A DNA stretch of 64,000 nt from Karstenula rhodostoma CBS 690.94 (GCA_010093485.1 MU001508.1:138051-202050); one strand, 5' to 3'; positions 23,075 to 34,958 are shown, numbered from the stretch's first letter. Program-made: numbers and translations. Notes: a model not told the origin generated them from the sequence alone.

Positions 23075-23458
23075 ATGACCTCCTACACCTCCCAACCACA
23101 CACCTACGAACCACAACCCCATTACCAACCTCAGCCCCACCCCTCAATGGCCTTAACACCACTGCCCCGACCCCAACACCAACAACACCCCTCCTCCTCC
23201 TACACCAACACAACGACGCACCACCTCACACCCTACGACGCCTACCCCAACCAAGCAGTCCCAGTCGCCCCGCAGCCCGCGCGTCGTCTCTCAAGCCAGA
23301 GCCACCACAGCCACCACTCAACGCGCAGCCAGCGGTCGCACCACAGCCACCGGTCTGGGAACGGGCACCGCGGGACGGAGAAGCGGCCCAGTTTGGGGGA
23401 TACTGTTGTGTTGGTTTGGGAGTCGATCACGGGGGCTTTTTCTAGAAGGAAGGCGTAG
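23075..23458 (+). CDS. Small low-complexity protein with conserved C-terminus
   Basis: A single exon of 127 residues. The N-terminal two thirds are Pro/Gln/His/Thr-rich (many HSSH and QPHP-type runs). The C-terminal ~25 residues, RPSLGDTVVLVWESITGAFS, look like an amphipathic helix that, as I recall, is shared by small proteins of related fungi. The start has a good context (AAAATGA). There are no transmembrane segments or signal peptide. The function is unknown; it could be a stress-induced small protein, but nothing here shows that. Confidence 0.5.
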   Translation: MTSYTSQPHTYEPQPHYQPQPHPSMALTPLPRPQHQQHPSSSYTNTTTHHLTPYDAYPNQAVPVAPQPARRLSSQSHHSHHSTRSQRSHHSHRSGNGHRGTEKRPSLGDTVVLVWESITGAFSRRKA

Positions 23459-25129
23459 GGGTTGGGTGGTGGTGGAGGTAAGGGGCAAGGGAGGAGTTTG
23501 ATATACATAGATACCCGTGTTTTTTGGAGGGGAGGTTTTGGGCTTGTTTGGGTTTTTGTTGACATGAGATTAGCGGTGAGGGATGTTTCTGGTGTAGTAA
23601 TGGCGAGCTGATAGGTTGACGGTTTTCGCGTGACAGTCTTCGGCTTGACAGTTTTCGGCTTCACAGTTTTCGGCTCGACGGTTATCGGCTTGACAGTTTC
23701 TGGGAATAAATGAATAGAGCGGATAGATCCGAGGCTCAGTAATATGATGGATCCCGTGGGAAGAATGTATCTCCATTCAAACGACATGATTCCCGGCTAG
23801 TAGTGCATTGGTACAATGCTCGCGTACGAGTTCTTGTACCTCATACACATGATAGCACAGCATGCCTCAGACCGACCAACGTAATAGAATTTCGACAACA
23901 TAAGGTGTTCCAGAATGGTTTCGCCGCTGACTTCCGTGATCTCTGGAGAAACAACAACCGAAGCCGAAAGTTTGCCTCTTCGACTCGAGCAACTGGTGAT
24001 CAGACCTCGGGCAAATGATGTTTTATCTATTCGCCCTCACGTAGAAGTGCTTGAAGAGGTAAATTTTGTAAGTCACCGATAGAACCGAATCAAGGTTACA
24101 TACCTAGCCCGATGAAGTGTGAGTTTGAGTGAGCCGGGTTTTCAATCCGACGTACAATGCCTGAACAAGAATTTGAGTACAGTGATACCCGCGAAAAGTA
24201 ATGCAGTACCAAGAAAATTGGCTTAACACTGTAGAGCTTTGGTGCGCATATGTGCCAAACAAGTGATGCAAAAATACATGGGACTTTAGCTGTAGGCGAA
24301 GGTACAGAGCCATACATCGCCGTTTGATTACTCCAACACTAGGCTTAGCATTACGGTAAGACGGGAGAATTTTAGCCCTACCCAACAGCCTAGCTGCACA
24401 CTATGTCGCACGATAAACCTCACCCAGATCGTGCAGCTCTACTCACGTATAATCAATCATACGTCGGGTTCTTGTCCCAAATCTCAGTAGAGGATAATTA
24501 CCAAGTCAGTTCCAACAAAAAACTACACATGTCACTTGCATCTAGACTTGTTCGATTCCAAAACTCGTCCAGCTGACTGCCAGCTGTTTACTGGCAATGC
24601 GGGCTGTGCTCGCCGAGAAATTGCACGGCAAGTGGGCGCCGTCTGTTGGCTCAAGCGTGGGGGCTATTTCTCCACAACTATCCGCCAGATCAGGCAAGGT
24701 CGCATCGCCAGAAACCGTCAAAACTATTTCCATTCATCTCAATCTCTCGTCGAATGGCAAGCCTTCAAGCGGAGGGTCTCCTAGCCTCATCCAGACAGGT
24801 TTTGGGTCTTTGATTGGTCGCATCGTGGCTGGAAGTCTTGTCGAGGGACTGCGGCTGATCTTGGCGCTCCTTTTGCCTACCACGCCACGAGCTAGTATCG
24901 TACGGGAGCTTCGCTAACTTTCTCGCCCGTGTAGGCTTCACGATGTTCCTAGCGATGATAGTATAAGAGTCGCTGACTACGCCTTCTCTCATTCCTCACT
25001 CATCTTGCTGTAGCTGAACAGTTCACTTTCGCTTGTCCTGTTCTTCGCGAAATCAACTGTCACTTACGAAAGACGATTCCATTGATCTGAATCTCGGCCT
25101 AATCTTAATCGCATAATTCGCTCTTCAAA
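23459..25129. other. Intergenic region with a 15-base minisatellite
   Basis: No gene is supported. The minus frame at 23242-23787 is created by the minisatellite (five-residue periodicity, KTVKP) and by the antisense of the small gene. The right 150 bases are the leader of the secreted-protein gene. Confidence 0.45.
23641..23700 (+). repeat. 15-base minisatellite, four units
   Basis: Four exact-length units of CGGCTTGACAGTTTT with point variants (CGGCTTCACAGTTTT, CGGCTCGACGGTTAT, CGGCTTGACAGTTTC); a degenerate fifth unit lies just left of 23641. Confidence 0.9.
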
Positions 25130-26029
25130 ATGCGGTCTTCTACGACTTTCCTTGCCGCAGCAGCAGCTCTCTTGAGCTTCGCGGCAGCTACACCCCTGGA
25201 GCGCCGATACGATGAATGCCGAGCACCCCAACAATGGCACGTCTGCGGAGACGGATGGACAGGATGCTGCTCAGTGAGCCCTTGCAAGGGCCCAGCAATT
25301 GCAAGCGGCTGCCCGGACGAAGGAGGCTCAAAGCCACCCACGCCCACAGTTGCATCAACCGAACCATCAGCTGCAGCGTGCTCCGGCGCTTCCAGTGCCG
25401 GACCCACCCCTGGGAACACCGATGTCGACAATGGCTGGTTCGAGGGCTCCAATCGTGTCTGCAAAGAGGATGACTCTGACTGCAACTGGAAGCCAACCTT
25501 TTGGACGATCAAGAACTACGACCAAGAGTTCACCAAGAACTCCACGAGTCAGTTCTACACATGGCAGGAAGGAGCAATCGACAACAGCGTGAACAGGCGC
25601 GATGTCATTGCCGTGTACAAAGACATTCCCGACAACGCAAAAAATTGTTCCGTCCACTGGTACAAGCCCATGACTGGCATCTTCTATGGTACATACGGAG
25701 ACGGATCCTTCAACATCAGCTTGATCGACACAGGAGACAAGGACCTCGAGGAGGCAGTCGGCGGCAAGATCAACTGGAAGAACACCGAGAAGTTCATCGA
25801 GAAGCAGGAGCGCAAGGGCGCGCTCGACTTGGGTAACTGGGGTTGGAGTATTGGCCACATGGCGCTGACCAACAACGGCAAGATTGATTGCTCAGGCAAG
25901 AAGGAGATCGCTGTACACTTCGCCATGAGTGCTGGGACCGAGGGCGCGGTCATTATCGATCAGGTTTCGGAGAAGGGTAAGGTTAATAGTTTTGTACAGA
26001 GGGCTGGCTGGGTGCTTAGGTACGAGTAG
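25130..26029 (+). CDS. Secreted Cys-rich fungal protein
   Basis: A single exon of 299 residues. A signal peptide is clear (MRSSTTFLAAAAALLSFAAA, cleavage near residue 21), followed by a dibasic ERR. The N-terminal domain holds six Cys in the pattern DEC..WHVCGDGWTGCCSVSPCKG..CPD, a small Cys motif found in many extracellular fungal proteins. A Ser/Thr/Pro/Ala linker (~65-100) leads to a C-terminal domain of about 190 residues with four or five Cys and several NxS/T sites (NTS, NCS, NIS). I do not recognise that domain. Secretion is supported by the sequence; an effector or wall role is only a guess. Confidence 0.75.
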   Translation: MRSSTTFLAAAAALLSFAAATPLERRYDECRAPQQWHVCGDGWTGCCSVSPCKGPAIASGCPDEGGSKPPTPTVASTEPSAAACSGASSAGPTPGNTDVDNGWFEGSNRVCKEDDSDCNWKPTFWTIKNYDQEFTKNSTSQFYTWQEGAIDNSVNRRDVIAVYKDIPDNAKNCSVHWYKPMTGIFYGTYGDGSFNISLIDTGDKDLEEAVGGKINWKNTEKFIEKQERKGALDLGNWGWSIGHMALTNNGKIDCSGKKEIAVHFAMSAGTEGAVIIDQVSEKGKVNSFVQRAGWVLRYE

Positions 26030-26344
26030 AGTTCCTATGGAAGGGAGAAAAAGACACATGGTTATTTCCAGAGGGAAAGTGAACGGAAACATACGCTTGT
26101 TGCAAGTGAAATTCAACTTGTTGATGACATTGTTTAGTGCGACTGGTCTTTGCCGCCTCTAAGCTCGTAATTTCCCAGTTACTCCATCAAAATAGTAGAA
26201 GCAAATTTGTCTATAAGACAAGGCTTTCTACCGGGTAACTCGGGAAATACCCGGATTCGGAAATTAGTATTCAAAAGACACAAAGGCCAGCGCTCTTGGG
26301 AACAAGTTCATGTTACAACTTAACTACGTAAAACTACTACAGTT
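26030..26344. other. Intergenic, nothing recognised
   Basis: Between the secreted-protein stop and the end of the CCCH relic I see only AT-leaning sequence with no repeats. Confidence 0.4.
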
Positions 26345-27796
26345 CTAACTAACGATGTTTATGTCCACATTATGTATGTCCACGGGAAACTTGCTGTTTG
26401 CGCGCGCACAATTCTCTCCTCGAGTGCAACGATGGCCACAGAGAGAATCCAGATCGCTGCAATCTAATCCAGATGGGCAGGGAGATTGGCGAGCAACTGC
26501 TTGCAAAGCCATCAACTGCCTATTGTTCAGCCTCTCGGCATGGATATGCCGACAGTTTCCGTAGAGTTCTAAATACGGACACGTCCCGAGGAGATGGTAA
26601 CTGTTGCAGAGTTTGCGAGCCTTCAAGCTCAAGAAGTCTTGCTGAGAATACTTGAGCGGCGAATCTACGCGCTGACCTATTTTATTCAGCAACATCTTTG
26701 CTTTCATGAGCTTTTCGGGATCGTCTGAAATCTGCTGGGTGGCTGAGGCTGATGTTGGTATAGATGGGGCCCTCGCAGCAGCCGTTGCGTAATCCGTCGA
26801 AGGGTTGCCTGGGGGATTGAGGCCAAACGACACTGCGCTTGATGTTGACTAGTTTCTGGCGTCTGAAAACATCGTCGAACGAAATAGTATGATGCCTGTC
26901 CTTGATGTCCCTTCGAGGAGGGTGATCCGCCTACGATTAATCTCATCCTCGCTGAGCGGCCCGAGCAGACGGGCGTACCCGGTGTCGGCCGTGCCGCCAA
27001 AGAGAATCTGCTGACAGTGGACGTCCGCCAGGTCATGTTGGAATGTCGCGTTGCAGAGTCGGCGCTGACGGAACACTGTCCAACACAGTGAGTGGCCTAC
27101 CTTTGATCTTTACGTCCGAGCATTCTTTACCATTACCTGCATCAACGTAATCACACATGGCATCGCCCATGTTGAAACCACGAACGAAATCGTCGAGAGA
27201 TGCAGACTCAGGGAGAATATCCATGTCCTTGTATGTCTTGGCTAATCCTTTCATATTCGCATACACACGAACGACCACTTGCACACGGTTGGAAGGAGCC
27301 GAGGACCGAAGCTCCTTTTCGACGGCTTGTTTGAGCAAGCTAGCCGTTCTCTTCCCACCATCCATACCATGCTTAACGAGTTCATCTTTGAAATAGACCC
27401 GTGTTCAGCCAAGCTACTGGTTAAATGTGGGGAATTGGGTGGGATACCATCATAAAGTCGCCGTCGATCAGAACCGAAGCGTCAACGTGCTGAAGCTGCA
27501 ACGATTAGTACTCTCTCATACTTGAGAGCTTCGATCTGCTCCTCGGCTTTTATAATATGATCACGAGTCATTTTAATCACATCCTTATCACGAAGCTCCG
27601 ATTCGGCGTCCAAGAACTTTTCAGATAGCTCGTCGATGTATACGAACAGACCCTGGATTGAAGAATGAGCGGGTAAAAGCAGACTGAGGGTGTGAAGTTG
27701 CCGTACCGTGATCAGGGGGTGCTTTTGATCGTCTTGAATCTTACAAGTATTCCACCCAGTCCTTAAACTCTCCAGCTGCGCTTGCGGACCCGACAT
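26345..27796 (-). pseudogene. Broken CCCH zinc-finger nucleic-acid-binding protein gene
   Basis: The minus strand reads collinearly with a fungal CCCH zinc-finger family: an N-terminal coiled coil (IDELSEKFLDAESELRDK), then ASVLIDGDFMM, DELVKHGMDGG, VVVRVYANMKGLAKTY and YVDAGNGKECSDVKIK, then DLADVHCQQILFGGTADTGY and ARLLGPLSEDE, and at the C-terminus CNSYHLLGTCPYLELYGNCRH (CCCH finger) with QAVARQSPCPSGLDC. The frame is broken: ASVLIDGDFMM lies one frame away from both neighbours (stop TGA at 27482-27484); the intron after KIK (from about 27088) has lost a usable acceptor that would keep frame; and a TAG at 26849-26851 interrupts before SSAVSFGLNPP. Each lesion could in principle be a model or assembly error, but together they suggest a dead gene. 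Confidence 0.65.
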
Positions 27797-28590
27797 CCTT
27801 TACGCATTTGTGTATTCAATGACATACAACCAGCTTATGGAGGCGACAAGTACGAGAAAGGTTGACGATGGCAGTGAATGGAGCACAGATTTACCGACTG
27901 TCAAGGTACATGTGATTGCCACCTCTAGACCACGCAAGCCTGGTGAGTCGCCATGAAGCGGGTTACACCTCACCACCCTTCCACCAGTGACTTGGTACCC
28001 TTCCATGGACTCACCATCCATACATTTTGCCCAACGCACGTTCCACAAAGCGAAACAAACAATCACCACGCCGCACTTCAGTCGGACGTTGGACATCTTG
28101 ATTCTCAGGTCATCCCATCGGACTTTCCCACAACTGATCCATAAAAGGTAAGCGCTAAACCACAACTGTCAACGCTAACCAGCTGAAGTGAGCCCACGCC
28201 CCAATCACACTTCGTACATCGGACTTTTGCGCGTCGCAATAGGTAAGAGGATTAGACATCATTGGCCTTATAGCTGCAGCGTTGTGTTTTATAGGCACAG
28301 TGCTCATCTCCGGCGGGCACCTTGCTGCACGCCTCGGATCCGATGCGATCCTGTAATCTAGCAAGTAAGCTTTGCGATGTCCCTGGCCAGGCCCGAAGGC
28401 AGAAAGTGAGAATGTCAACAAGTTTGCAAATGTACATTGAAGTCTATGTGCCTGTTTGCCTGTGCGACAACGAGTGCGCCTGTGGTATCTATATTTACAA
28501 CAAGAAGGGGAAGAGCGCCGGTGTGAAACTCCAGGTCATCAAACTCCGGCCGGAACACTCAAAGCCTGCTACGGCTGAGTCTTGGGGTAT
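27797..28590. other. Intergenic, nothing recognised
   Basis: Short frames on both strands without motifs. This is the upstream side of the CCCH relic and the downstream side of the secreted-protein gene. Confidence 0.4.
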
Positions 28591-29229
28591 CTAGATGGGG
28601 GAAGCGACCAGAGCACCCGTTCCGTACTGAATGTTCATGACGTCCATACCGGAGAGGGGGTTCATTGCGCCCAGCTGGTGGGGGCAGGCAGGTTGGTTGC
28701 TGACGGCCAGGTCGAGCGTGCAGACCTCATTGTAGCCGTACTTGCAGCCGCTGGTTGCGATGTTGTACAGGGCGGAGTTGTCGTGGAGCCATGAGCCGAC
28801 AGGGCAGCCGACATAGGTGTTGATACTGTTGGCAGCCATGAGCGGCAGCTTGCCATCAGGCGTCTTGATGATGGAGGCGCACTCGCTCATGGGAGCATCC
28901 TCCACCTCAGCTGGAATACCACCACCCATGGTGGGGTTCTCGGTAGCGCTAGCACCGACGTTGAGGTAGTTCCAGGCGTCGTAGCTGATGTCGTAGGCAC
29001 CTCCGGAGGTGTCGATCTGGAGAAGGTTGACGGTGCGGCCATTGGAGGTGACACGCTTGCAAAGGTTGTTGCAGTCGGGCTGCATGGGCCAGTAGGCGAC
29101 GCGGTTAACGTCGATGAGGCAGCCAAGCACACCAATGGAGGAGGAGAAGGCATCGTGGGGAGTGATGGAGACGCCAGTGGCAACGGCGGCCGAAGCCAAG
29201 GAGAGAGTGGCAGCAATCTTGGAAAGCAT
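28591..29229 (-). CDS. Small secreted fungal protein (double-psi barrel-like)
   Basis: A single exon of 212 residues. A signal peptide MLSKIAATLSLASAAVATG is cleaved near residue 18. The mature part has eight Cys and the stretches GVLGCLIDVNRVAYWPMQPD, CNNLCKRVTSNGRTVNLLQID and SGGAYDISYDAWNYL. These are characteristic, from memory, of a secreted family widespread in plant-associated ascomycetes that resembles expansin/cerato-platanin-like double-psi beta-barrels (the YW..PDC..LC..V..NGR pattern). No catalytic residues can be named. The ATG at 29229 is chosen because it directly precedes the signal peptide and no ATG lies further upstream in frame. Its role, perhaps at the plant or cell-wall surface, is inferred. 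Confidence 0.75.
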   Translation of the reverse strand: MLSKIAATLSLASAAVATGVSITPHDAFSSSIGVLGCLIDVNRVAYWPMQPDCNNLCKRVTSNGRTVNLLQIDTSGGAYDISYDAWNYLNVGASATENPTMGGGIPAEVEDAPMSECASIIKTPDGKLPLMAANSINTYVGCPVGSWLHDNSALYNIATSGCKYGYNEVCTLDLAVSNQPACPHQLGAMNPLSGMDVMNIQYGTGALVASPI

Positions 29230-30940
29230 TTTGAAATGGGAAGATGTCAAATCTTGTGTTGTAAAGGTGGTATCGAAAGATGTGGGGGAACGCGGTTCCT
29301 CGATAAAAAGTTGTTACCGTAGAGGTGATGGTCGAAGTGTTACAATGGACTGCGAAGCTCTTTGGTGATACAAAGGACTTTGAATGTTTGTAATTTAGAA
29401 CAAAGTACCGTGATGGTGTGACTGAGTTGGGAAAGAACGAAGAAGAGTGTAAGTCCAAACAAGGAGTGTGGTGAAGAATGAATGGAAGGAAAGACTGTTT
29501 GATGATTTGCACTGGAGAACAGATATGTAGGACAACGAAACATCTTTATAGACGGCGAGGCGAAATCTAGACTGGGGTTGTGGAGGGTGCTTTGACACGG
29601 ATACACACTGCTTCAGCCCTGTGGCTGTTCGGAACCGCTTCTAGGGCAATCTCCGGGATGTGGTCAGACTTTTACTGGAGGGATCATAGGCGTGCTACTT
29701 CGGAAGTACGCCCAAGTACATGGTCTGGCAGGTCGACCGGACTTCAGGTGGAAGGCATTGCGGCGCTCTCTTTGGCCCATCTGCCCCACTCTTAATGCTA
29801 GCAATGTAAACTACCGCACGGCGTAGGCATCCGATTAAATTTCTTTGGTGGATCGCAGCGGATAGTGTCGACGAATACCTTGAAGCGTGAATTCTTTGCA
29901 CAAGCTTCTTCTAGGGCCTTTCGGCACATGGTGGCCACGCGAGAAACGGTCAGGTACAGTGACGTACGGCCCTCCCGTGCCGTGTTCCTGCATTTCGAAG
30001 AACAAAGAAATCGCTGATTAGTAGAGCGGAAAACTCATGGAGCTGAGGCCAATGTCGGTTAAGGGACCGGCTTATGACGGAAGGCGTAACGAGGAGGTTT
30101 CGTGCGATGTGTCTGTGATTGGGCGGACTTGGGTGGAACAGATCGGACTGGGCGACTTGCAAAGGCGGCGCTGAAACGGCTCGCAATGGCGGGTTCCTGT
30201 GGCTTGTGGCTCGAGCCTGGCCCGCATAAGAGCAGCCTATCAATGACCTCGACGACGAACGTTTTGTGGTTTGCCGATCATCTTCGCGTGTGTCGGCAGC
30301 GGAAGAGGGAGTGGCGTGGAGTTCGCGTAGTTTCTGCAAGGTACGCTTTGTCTTAGCGGGCCTTTAGGTCAGCACCACGTCCTCTCCGACGACCACGCCG
30401 CTCGGCAACGTCACCGACGGAACTGCCGTGCCGTCTTCTGGCTTGCTTCGTTCCTTTATGCCGACAGTGATGGCGCATCTGTTTGCTAGAAGTACATGGA
30501 CGTGATGGTGACTGTAAGTGTACCGCGACATACGTTGCTCTCGCTAACGCATCCCGGTAATTGCACGGCATGCGACAACGGCCGTACAGCCACCACGCCA
30601 TTCTGAGGCACCAGCAAGCCTCGGAAGATGGAGCGGCAGGATTGTGCGAGACAGCAAAGCGACCACTTTGGCGGACTTACTCCGGAGGCCTCTCAAGACC
30701 ACGCCGCACCTCGTGGATGCGTCAAGGCGGCGCCCACCCAACTCCACTTTGCTCATGGAGTCCAGCCACGGTGCCCTTTTTGTGGGGCTAGTATCCTCTT
30801 CCCTCGAAGAAAAGACAAAACGCCACTGTAGCAACTGTGGAAGCGGGAGAAGCTGCCATCCCCTGGCTCGCATGCTGGCTTTACATGTCGAATTGCAAGG
30901 CGTATCTCCTTCGCAGGACCTTCATGCGGACAGTGAGGAA

Positions 30941-31180
30941 GACCACTGTGCAGTCACGGGAAGTAGCGTCAAAACGGTCCGTAGTGGAGCAGACCCACAA
31001 GGTCCATGATTGCCGGGGTAACATCAGCCGGCGAACCTGATCTCCTAGACAGCGGGATATCCATGCTGCACATCGACGCCCCGTCTCGTCCCTGCGAGAC
31101 TAGTTTACACGCGGCGGCGTGCTGTCACTGTTGCCAGCGCAGCAATCCGCATAGTACGGCTGCCCGGAGGAGACTTTACA
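30941..31180 (+). repeat. Diverged direct repeat, copy 1
   Basis: The best-conserved core is ACGGTCCGTAGTGGAG, followed by a GGGGTAACATC / GCGAACCTGATCTCCT region that matches 31577-31800 with small indels. Similarity fades to the right. Confidence 0.55.
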
Positions 31181-31576
31181 CTAAGGAAAAAAACTAGCAT
31201 CGAACGCAAAAGTGGAATGCATTTTGTTTGGTTCTATCAGCCGAGCCGCGTGGAGCCAGTGTTGATTACTTTCTCCGCTATGTTCACGAGAAGTAGCTTC
31301 GGCGAACGATCCGTACCGGGGATGGCTACATCGATTGGTACAGCATCTGTGTGAACAGTGTCCCGAACACCATCTGACCAGAGTACTTGACGGATTCGAT
31401 ATGCTTTGGATGCAGCTTTGAAAACCTTCAAAGTTTCTGTAATAGCAGCACAAGCAAGCTGGGCTGGACGCATCACGAACCCGACCTTTCAAGAGTACTT
31501 GGGGTCACCCGTTCTGAGTTGCTCCGTGCCGTCTCACTGGACTACAGTAGAATGGCGCTTCACTGATGCCTACATT

Positions 31577-31800
31577 CACTGGCAGTAGCGCCGACACGGT
31601 CCGTAGTGGAGTCGACTCATAGCACCCTGGGGTACATCCGCCGCGAACATAATCTCCTCAACTATCTGGCACAAGCAGACACCCTGGCCCGGGATCAGCA
31701 GCTGCGTGTCGCCACCTCCGTGTCGAAGACGTACGTGGTGCGGCGCCAGCGTACGGCCGTGTCGACGCGCATGTCTCCGTGCCGTCCATAGCGTACCGTG
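31577..31800 (+). repeat. Diverged direct repeat, copy 2
   Basis: The core ACGGTCCGTAGTGGAG and GCGAACATAATCTCCT align with copy 1 at 30941-31180, in the same orientation and about 620 bases apart. It may be the remains of a tandem or LTR-type duplication. Confidence 0.55.
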
Positions 31801-32063
31801 GTTCTCGCTCAGCTAGATCTCCTAGGGGAAGTCGACGTGGCCGCACGGTGTACGATACACTACAGTACGCTGTTGTGTAGTCAGATGCGAGCATCATGTA
31901 AGTACCCCCGGGTCCAGGCCTTTGTGAGCTCGTTCGGCTGTCCCTCCACACCCAACCCCACATCAAAACTCCCCGAGTGGTCTCTGTGGACATCTTGGTA
32001 GAAGTCGCTGGGGTTGCGAAGGGATCGACAGACTCTTCGATATGCAGCACCAGGATGCATGTC

Positions 32064-32140
32064 TGGGTACAGTGTGTTAGCCCGGGGTAGGCAGTATGTA
32101 GGCCAACAGTACTCAGACCTGTATCCTAGTGCTGTACTGA
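32064..32140 (+). repeat. Dispersed ~75-base repeat, copy C
   Basis: GGGTACAGTGTGTTAGCCC, GGGGTAGGCAGTATGTAGGCC and TCCTAGTGCTGTA align nearly base for base with the reverse complement of copy D (61593-61665). Confidence 0.65.
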
Positions 32141-33157
32141 ACTGCTAATGCAGTAGCAACTGACCTCTCAACCCTATTCACCTATTAATATCGATCGTTT
32201 CACCAGCGCATTCACACCTAAACAAACCCCCCCCCCTCCCCACACAACCCTACGCACCCACCATGCATATATCGAAGCTCCCCACTTCTCCGACCCTTCC
32301 CTCGCATATCACTTCCCAGGAAGCTAATGTCTACACCCCACCCCACTCTCCCCGGTGATCCACGGCCCAGAAAGCGACAGGAGAACTCGAAGATGGTGAG
32401 CACGAGTGTCTGCAGAGGCATGTCCTTCATGCATCGCGCCCAGGCGAGATGTTACTTGCGTTGAGAGCGGTGATGTGAATGTGAACCGTGGACGGCATGG
32501 GTGATCGGAGTGTACGATGCCCAGGCAGAGTGTTGGAATAGGTAGGTGAGGTTGCCAAAATTCTTTGGATAGACGCACCCTCCCCGAACGGCAGCATTCC
32601 GTACCAGATGTACCAGCGAGCCCCGATCTAGCGTGCTATTGCGCGGGTGTTAGAAGCTGGATGCAGGCGGATTTGTCTTCCCTGCGTTGCTATTGCTGGG
32701 TCCTTTTGGTGAGACAAGTGCATGCAGGCACGTTGTCGCTCGGGACGGGTGGGTCGGTGTTCCATCCCGCGGGGTAACACCATGACATGTAAACACTCAT
32801 CAATGCCAATATCTAATTCCAGTTCTGTCTGCTCACATCATGTGGGATATATCCAATGCCATGGCCCTACGTCCACTCTCTTCGCCCCATCCCACAGCAA
32901 CAAACAGGCGCAAATTCGCCACTCGGCATCCGAGGCGCATAGTAGAAATTACCCAAATGACCCAGAAAGAAAATAAGGAGACATTACCACCTGAATGCTC
33001 TCCCTAGAAAATGCTGTTAACGACAGGCGCACGTCTCGTTCGTAACCAGAATGCCCAACGTGAACGCCGGAAAATGCCCAAATGGAGATGATTATGTGAA
33101 CGGTTCAAACTTCAAACTTCAGGCCTAAGCCTGTATTTGGTTGTCTGGAGTGGACGG

Positions 33158-34958
33158 TTACGCGTCGCGGAAGCGCTGCCCAGCAGCTCGTCCCGTACTG
33201 CCACTGCCGTCGAGCACAAATGGTCCAGCATCGTTGCGTGGAGTCATAGGACCTTCTGGGGCGCCGTTCGGACTCAACCCATCTGAGCTATTCGACGACC
33301 TGTTGTGGAGAGGCGTAAGGCCTACGCTCTCGTTCGCTGCTGAGATGTTGATCGCTACTGGATGTGGGGCAGGTGAAGAAGTGGAAGGAGCTAGGCTTCG
33401 TTGCGGCGTAGAAGAGTCGACAGTTGATTCACTCGTAACCTGAGGCGCAGACTCTGAAATAGTAATGTTCGAGATGGCGGCTTCCAGGTCGCCAAAGCTC
33501 ATGTGGCTGTTTGGGGCCCATTCCTCGCCGGCAAGCGAGTTGAGTTCGTTACTAGAGGCTTTGGGCGTGACATGGCGGTCTTCCTGCGAAGAGGCGCCGT
33601 TTGTCTTGACTTCACCGTTCTCCTGTGAAGCCTCCTCTTCCCACTCTTCGAAATCCACTGGGTCATCCACGTCGGCTTCCAAGTCGGTCACTGCGCGGCA
33701 ATTGGGGCACAAAAAGTTTGGGTGTGTAGGGCCGTTGAGAATTGGGCGGATGCACTTGTAATGCCACACGTGCGAACAGGGCGCAACGAAGAGTGATTGA
33801 CACGGCTGCACTAATGAGCGGGAGTTTCGCAAGGATAGTCAGGCAGGGACATACCGCAATAGACATGAGACAAATAGAGCATTCAGAAGTATGGGTCGAT
33901 GCATTGTCCCCGTCTTTCTTGGCCTTGCCGAGATTTCGCAGTCGCTGGTGGGTTTGTTTGCTGCAGCTGTTAGTGTGATTAGAACGGAGGCGCTGTGTTG
34001 CTCACTTGAACGCATTGAGAGCCTGCTGCCACCCACGGTTGCACTCTATCCTGATCTTGACACACCGGAAAATCATCTCCTCTCCGCCGCGGAAATCTAT
34101 TCCGAGCTGGATGATGTCGCCATCCTTGAGCTTGAACGGCTTGCTCTCCTGATTCGGCTGGCTCAAACGGATGTGGTTGAGAAAGGTACCAGAGGAGCTC
34201 TTGACGTCCTTGATCCACCATTCGCCGTTTTTGCACCACAGCTCGCAATGCTTCCGGCTCACGACCTTTGACTTGAAGCCTACGGCGGCTGCAGAGGGCT
34301 GGTCTTTGGGGATATCGGGCAGCACGTCCCTCTCCGAATATCGCCCAACCTTTATGACGGCCGACTCGTCGGGGAGTGTTCGGTTGATGGTGGAAAAGGA
34401 GAGCGACGGCCTCGCGGCTCGGGGGTCCTGGTGCATTATGAAGCGTATCGACGGGAGGTCTTTCATGGCCGGGGCTTCGCTCGGCGTGGCCTGGTCGGCG
34501 GCGCTGGAGGCCATGGTAGGCGTCGTCGGGATGGGGCCGGAATGGTTCCTGACGGTGAGTTGCGGGGCCGCCGTTTCTGCGCGCGTCCGTGTCATGGTCG
34601 GGGAAGGAGGCAAAGGGCGCGGGGGCGAGTGCGAAGCGGCCGCTGGGGCGGTTTGGGTGCGTGAGACGCTGGGCCGAGCGTTGTTGTGAGCGGCTGCCGA
34701 TGGCGACGAGGAAGATGGCGACAGGGGCGGGGTTGCGGTCGCAGCGCAGGCGCGGCCTTTTGTCTCTACTGCCGGCGAGACTTGGGGGCGCTGTTGCGGC
34801 TGCCCCTCGTGTGCGGTGCTCTCTGCGGTGGCTGGGGCACGTGGCGTGTGGTGATAGTGCCTGAGGAGGGCGCGCAGGGCACTCGGTCGATCTGGCGGCG
34901 GCGCCGTCTGCGAGGCAAGAGGTGTCGTAGGGGGAGCTGCGGACGGGGCTGTAAACAT
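33158..34958 (-). CDS. dma1: Dma1/CHFR-type FHA-RING E3 ubiquitin ligase
   Basis: Model complement(join(33158..33805,33855..33960,34006..34958)), 568 residues. The N-terminal ~170 residues are Pro/Ser/Ala-rich and disordered. The FHA domain (~residues 190-315) is clear: VGRYSERD, SRKHCELWCKNGEWWI and SSSGTFLNHIRLS, the phosphothreonine-binding strand loops. Introns are short (45 and 49 bases) with GTGAGC and GTATGT donors. The RING finger spans the second intron: CSICLMSIA joined to PCQSLFVAPCSHVWHYKC, then FLCPNCRAV, giving C3HC4-type spacing. An acidic and then Ser-rich tail follows. Homologues (S. pombe dma1, yeast Dma1/2) act in the mitotic/spindle checkpoint and septin control. The start is the only upstream in-frame ATG; the N-terminus is less certain. 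Confidence 0.88.

Larger units (their letters stand above)
29230..33157. other. 3.9 kb gene-poor, repeat-bearing region
   Basis: No gene is supported on either strand. It contains two related ~200-base segments (30941-31180 and 31577-31800) and a copy of the dispersed ~75-base repeat (32064-32140). Other frames are short and motif-free. It looks like old transposon debris. Confidence 0.45.

Noticed and set aside
27496..27511. A 16-base 'intron' GTACTAATCGTTGCAG that would bring ASVLIDGDFMM into frame in the CCCH gene
   Set aside because: It is far below the shortest fungal introns and would not solve the frame mismatch at the next exon; frameshift lesions are a simpler explanation.
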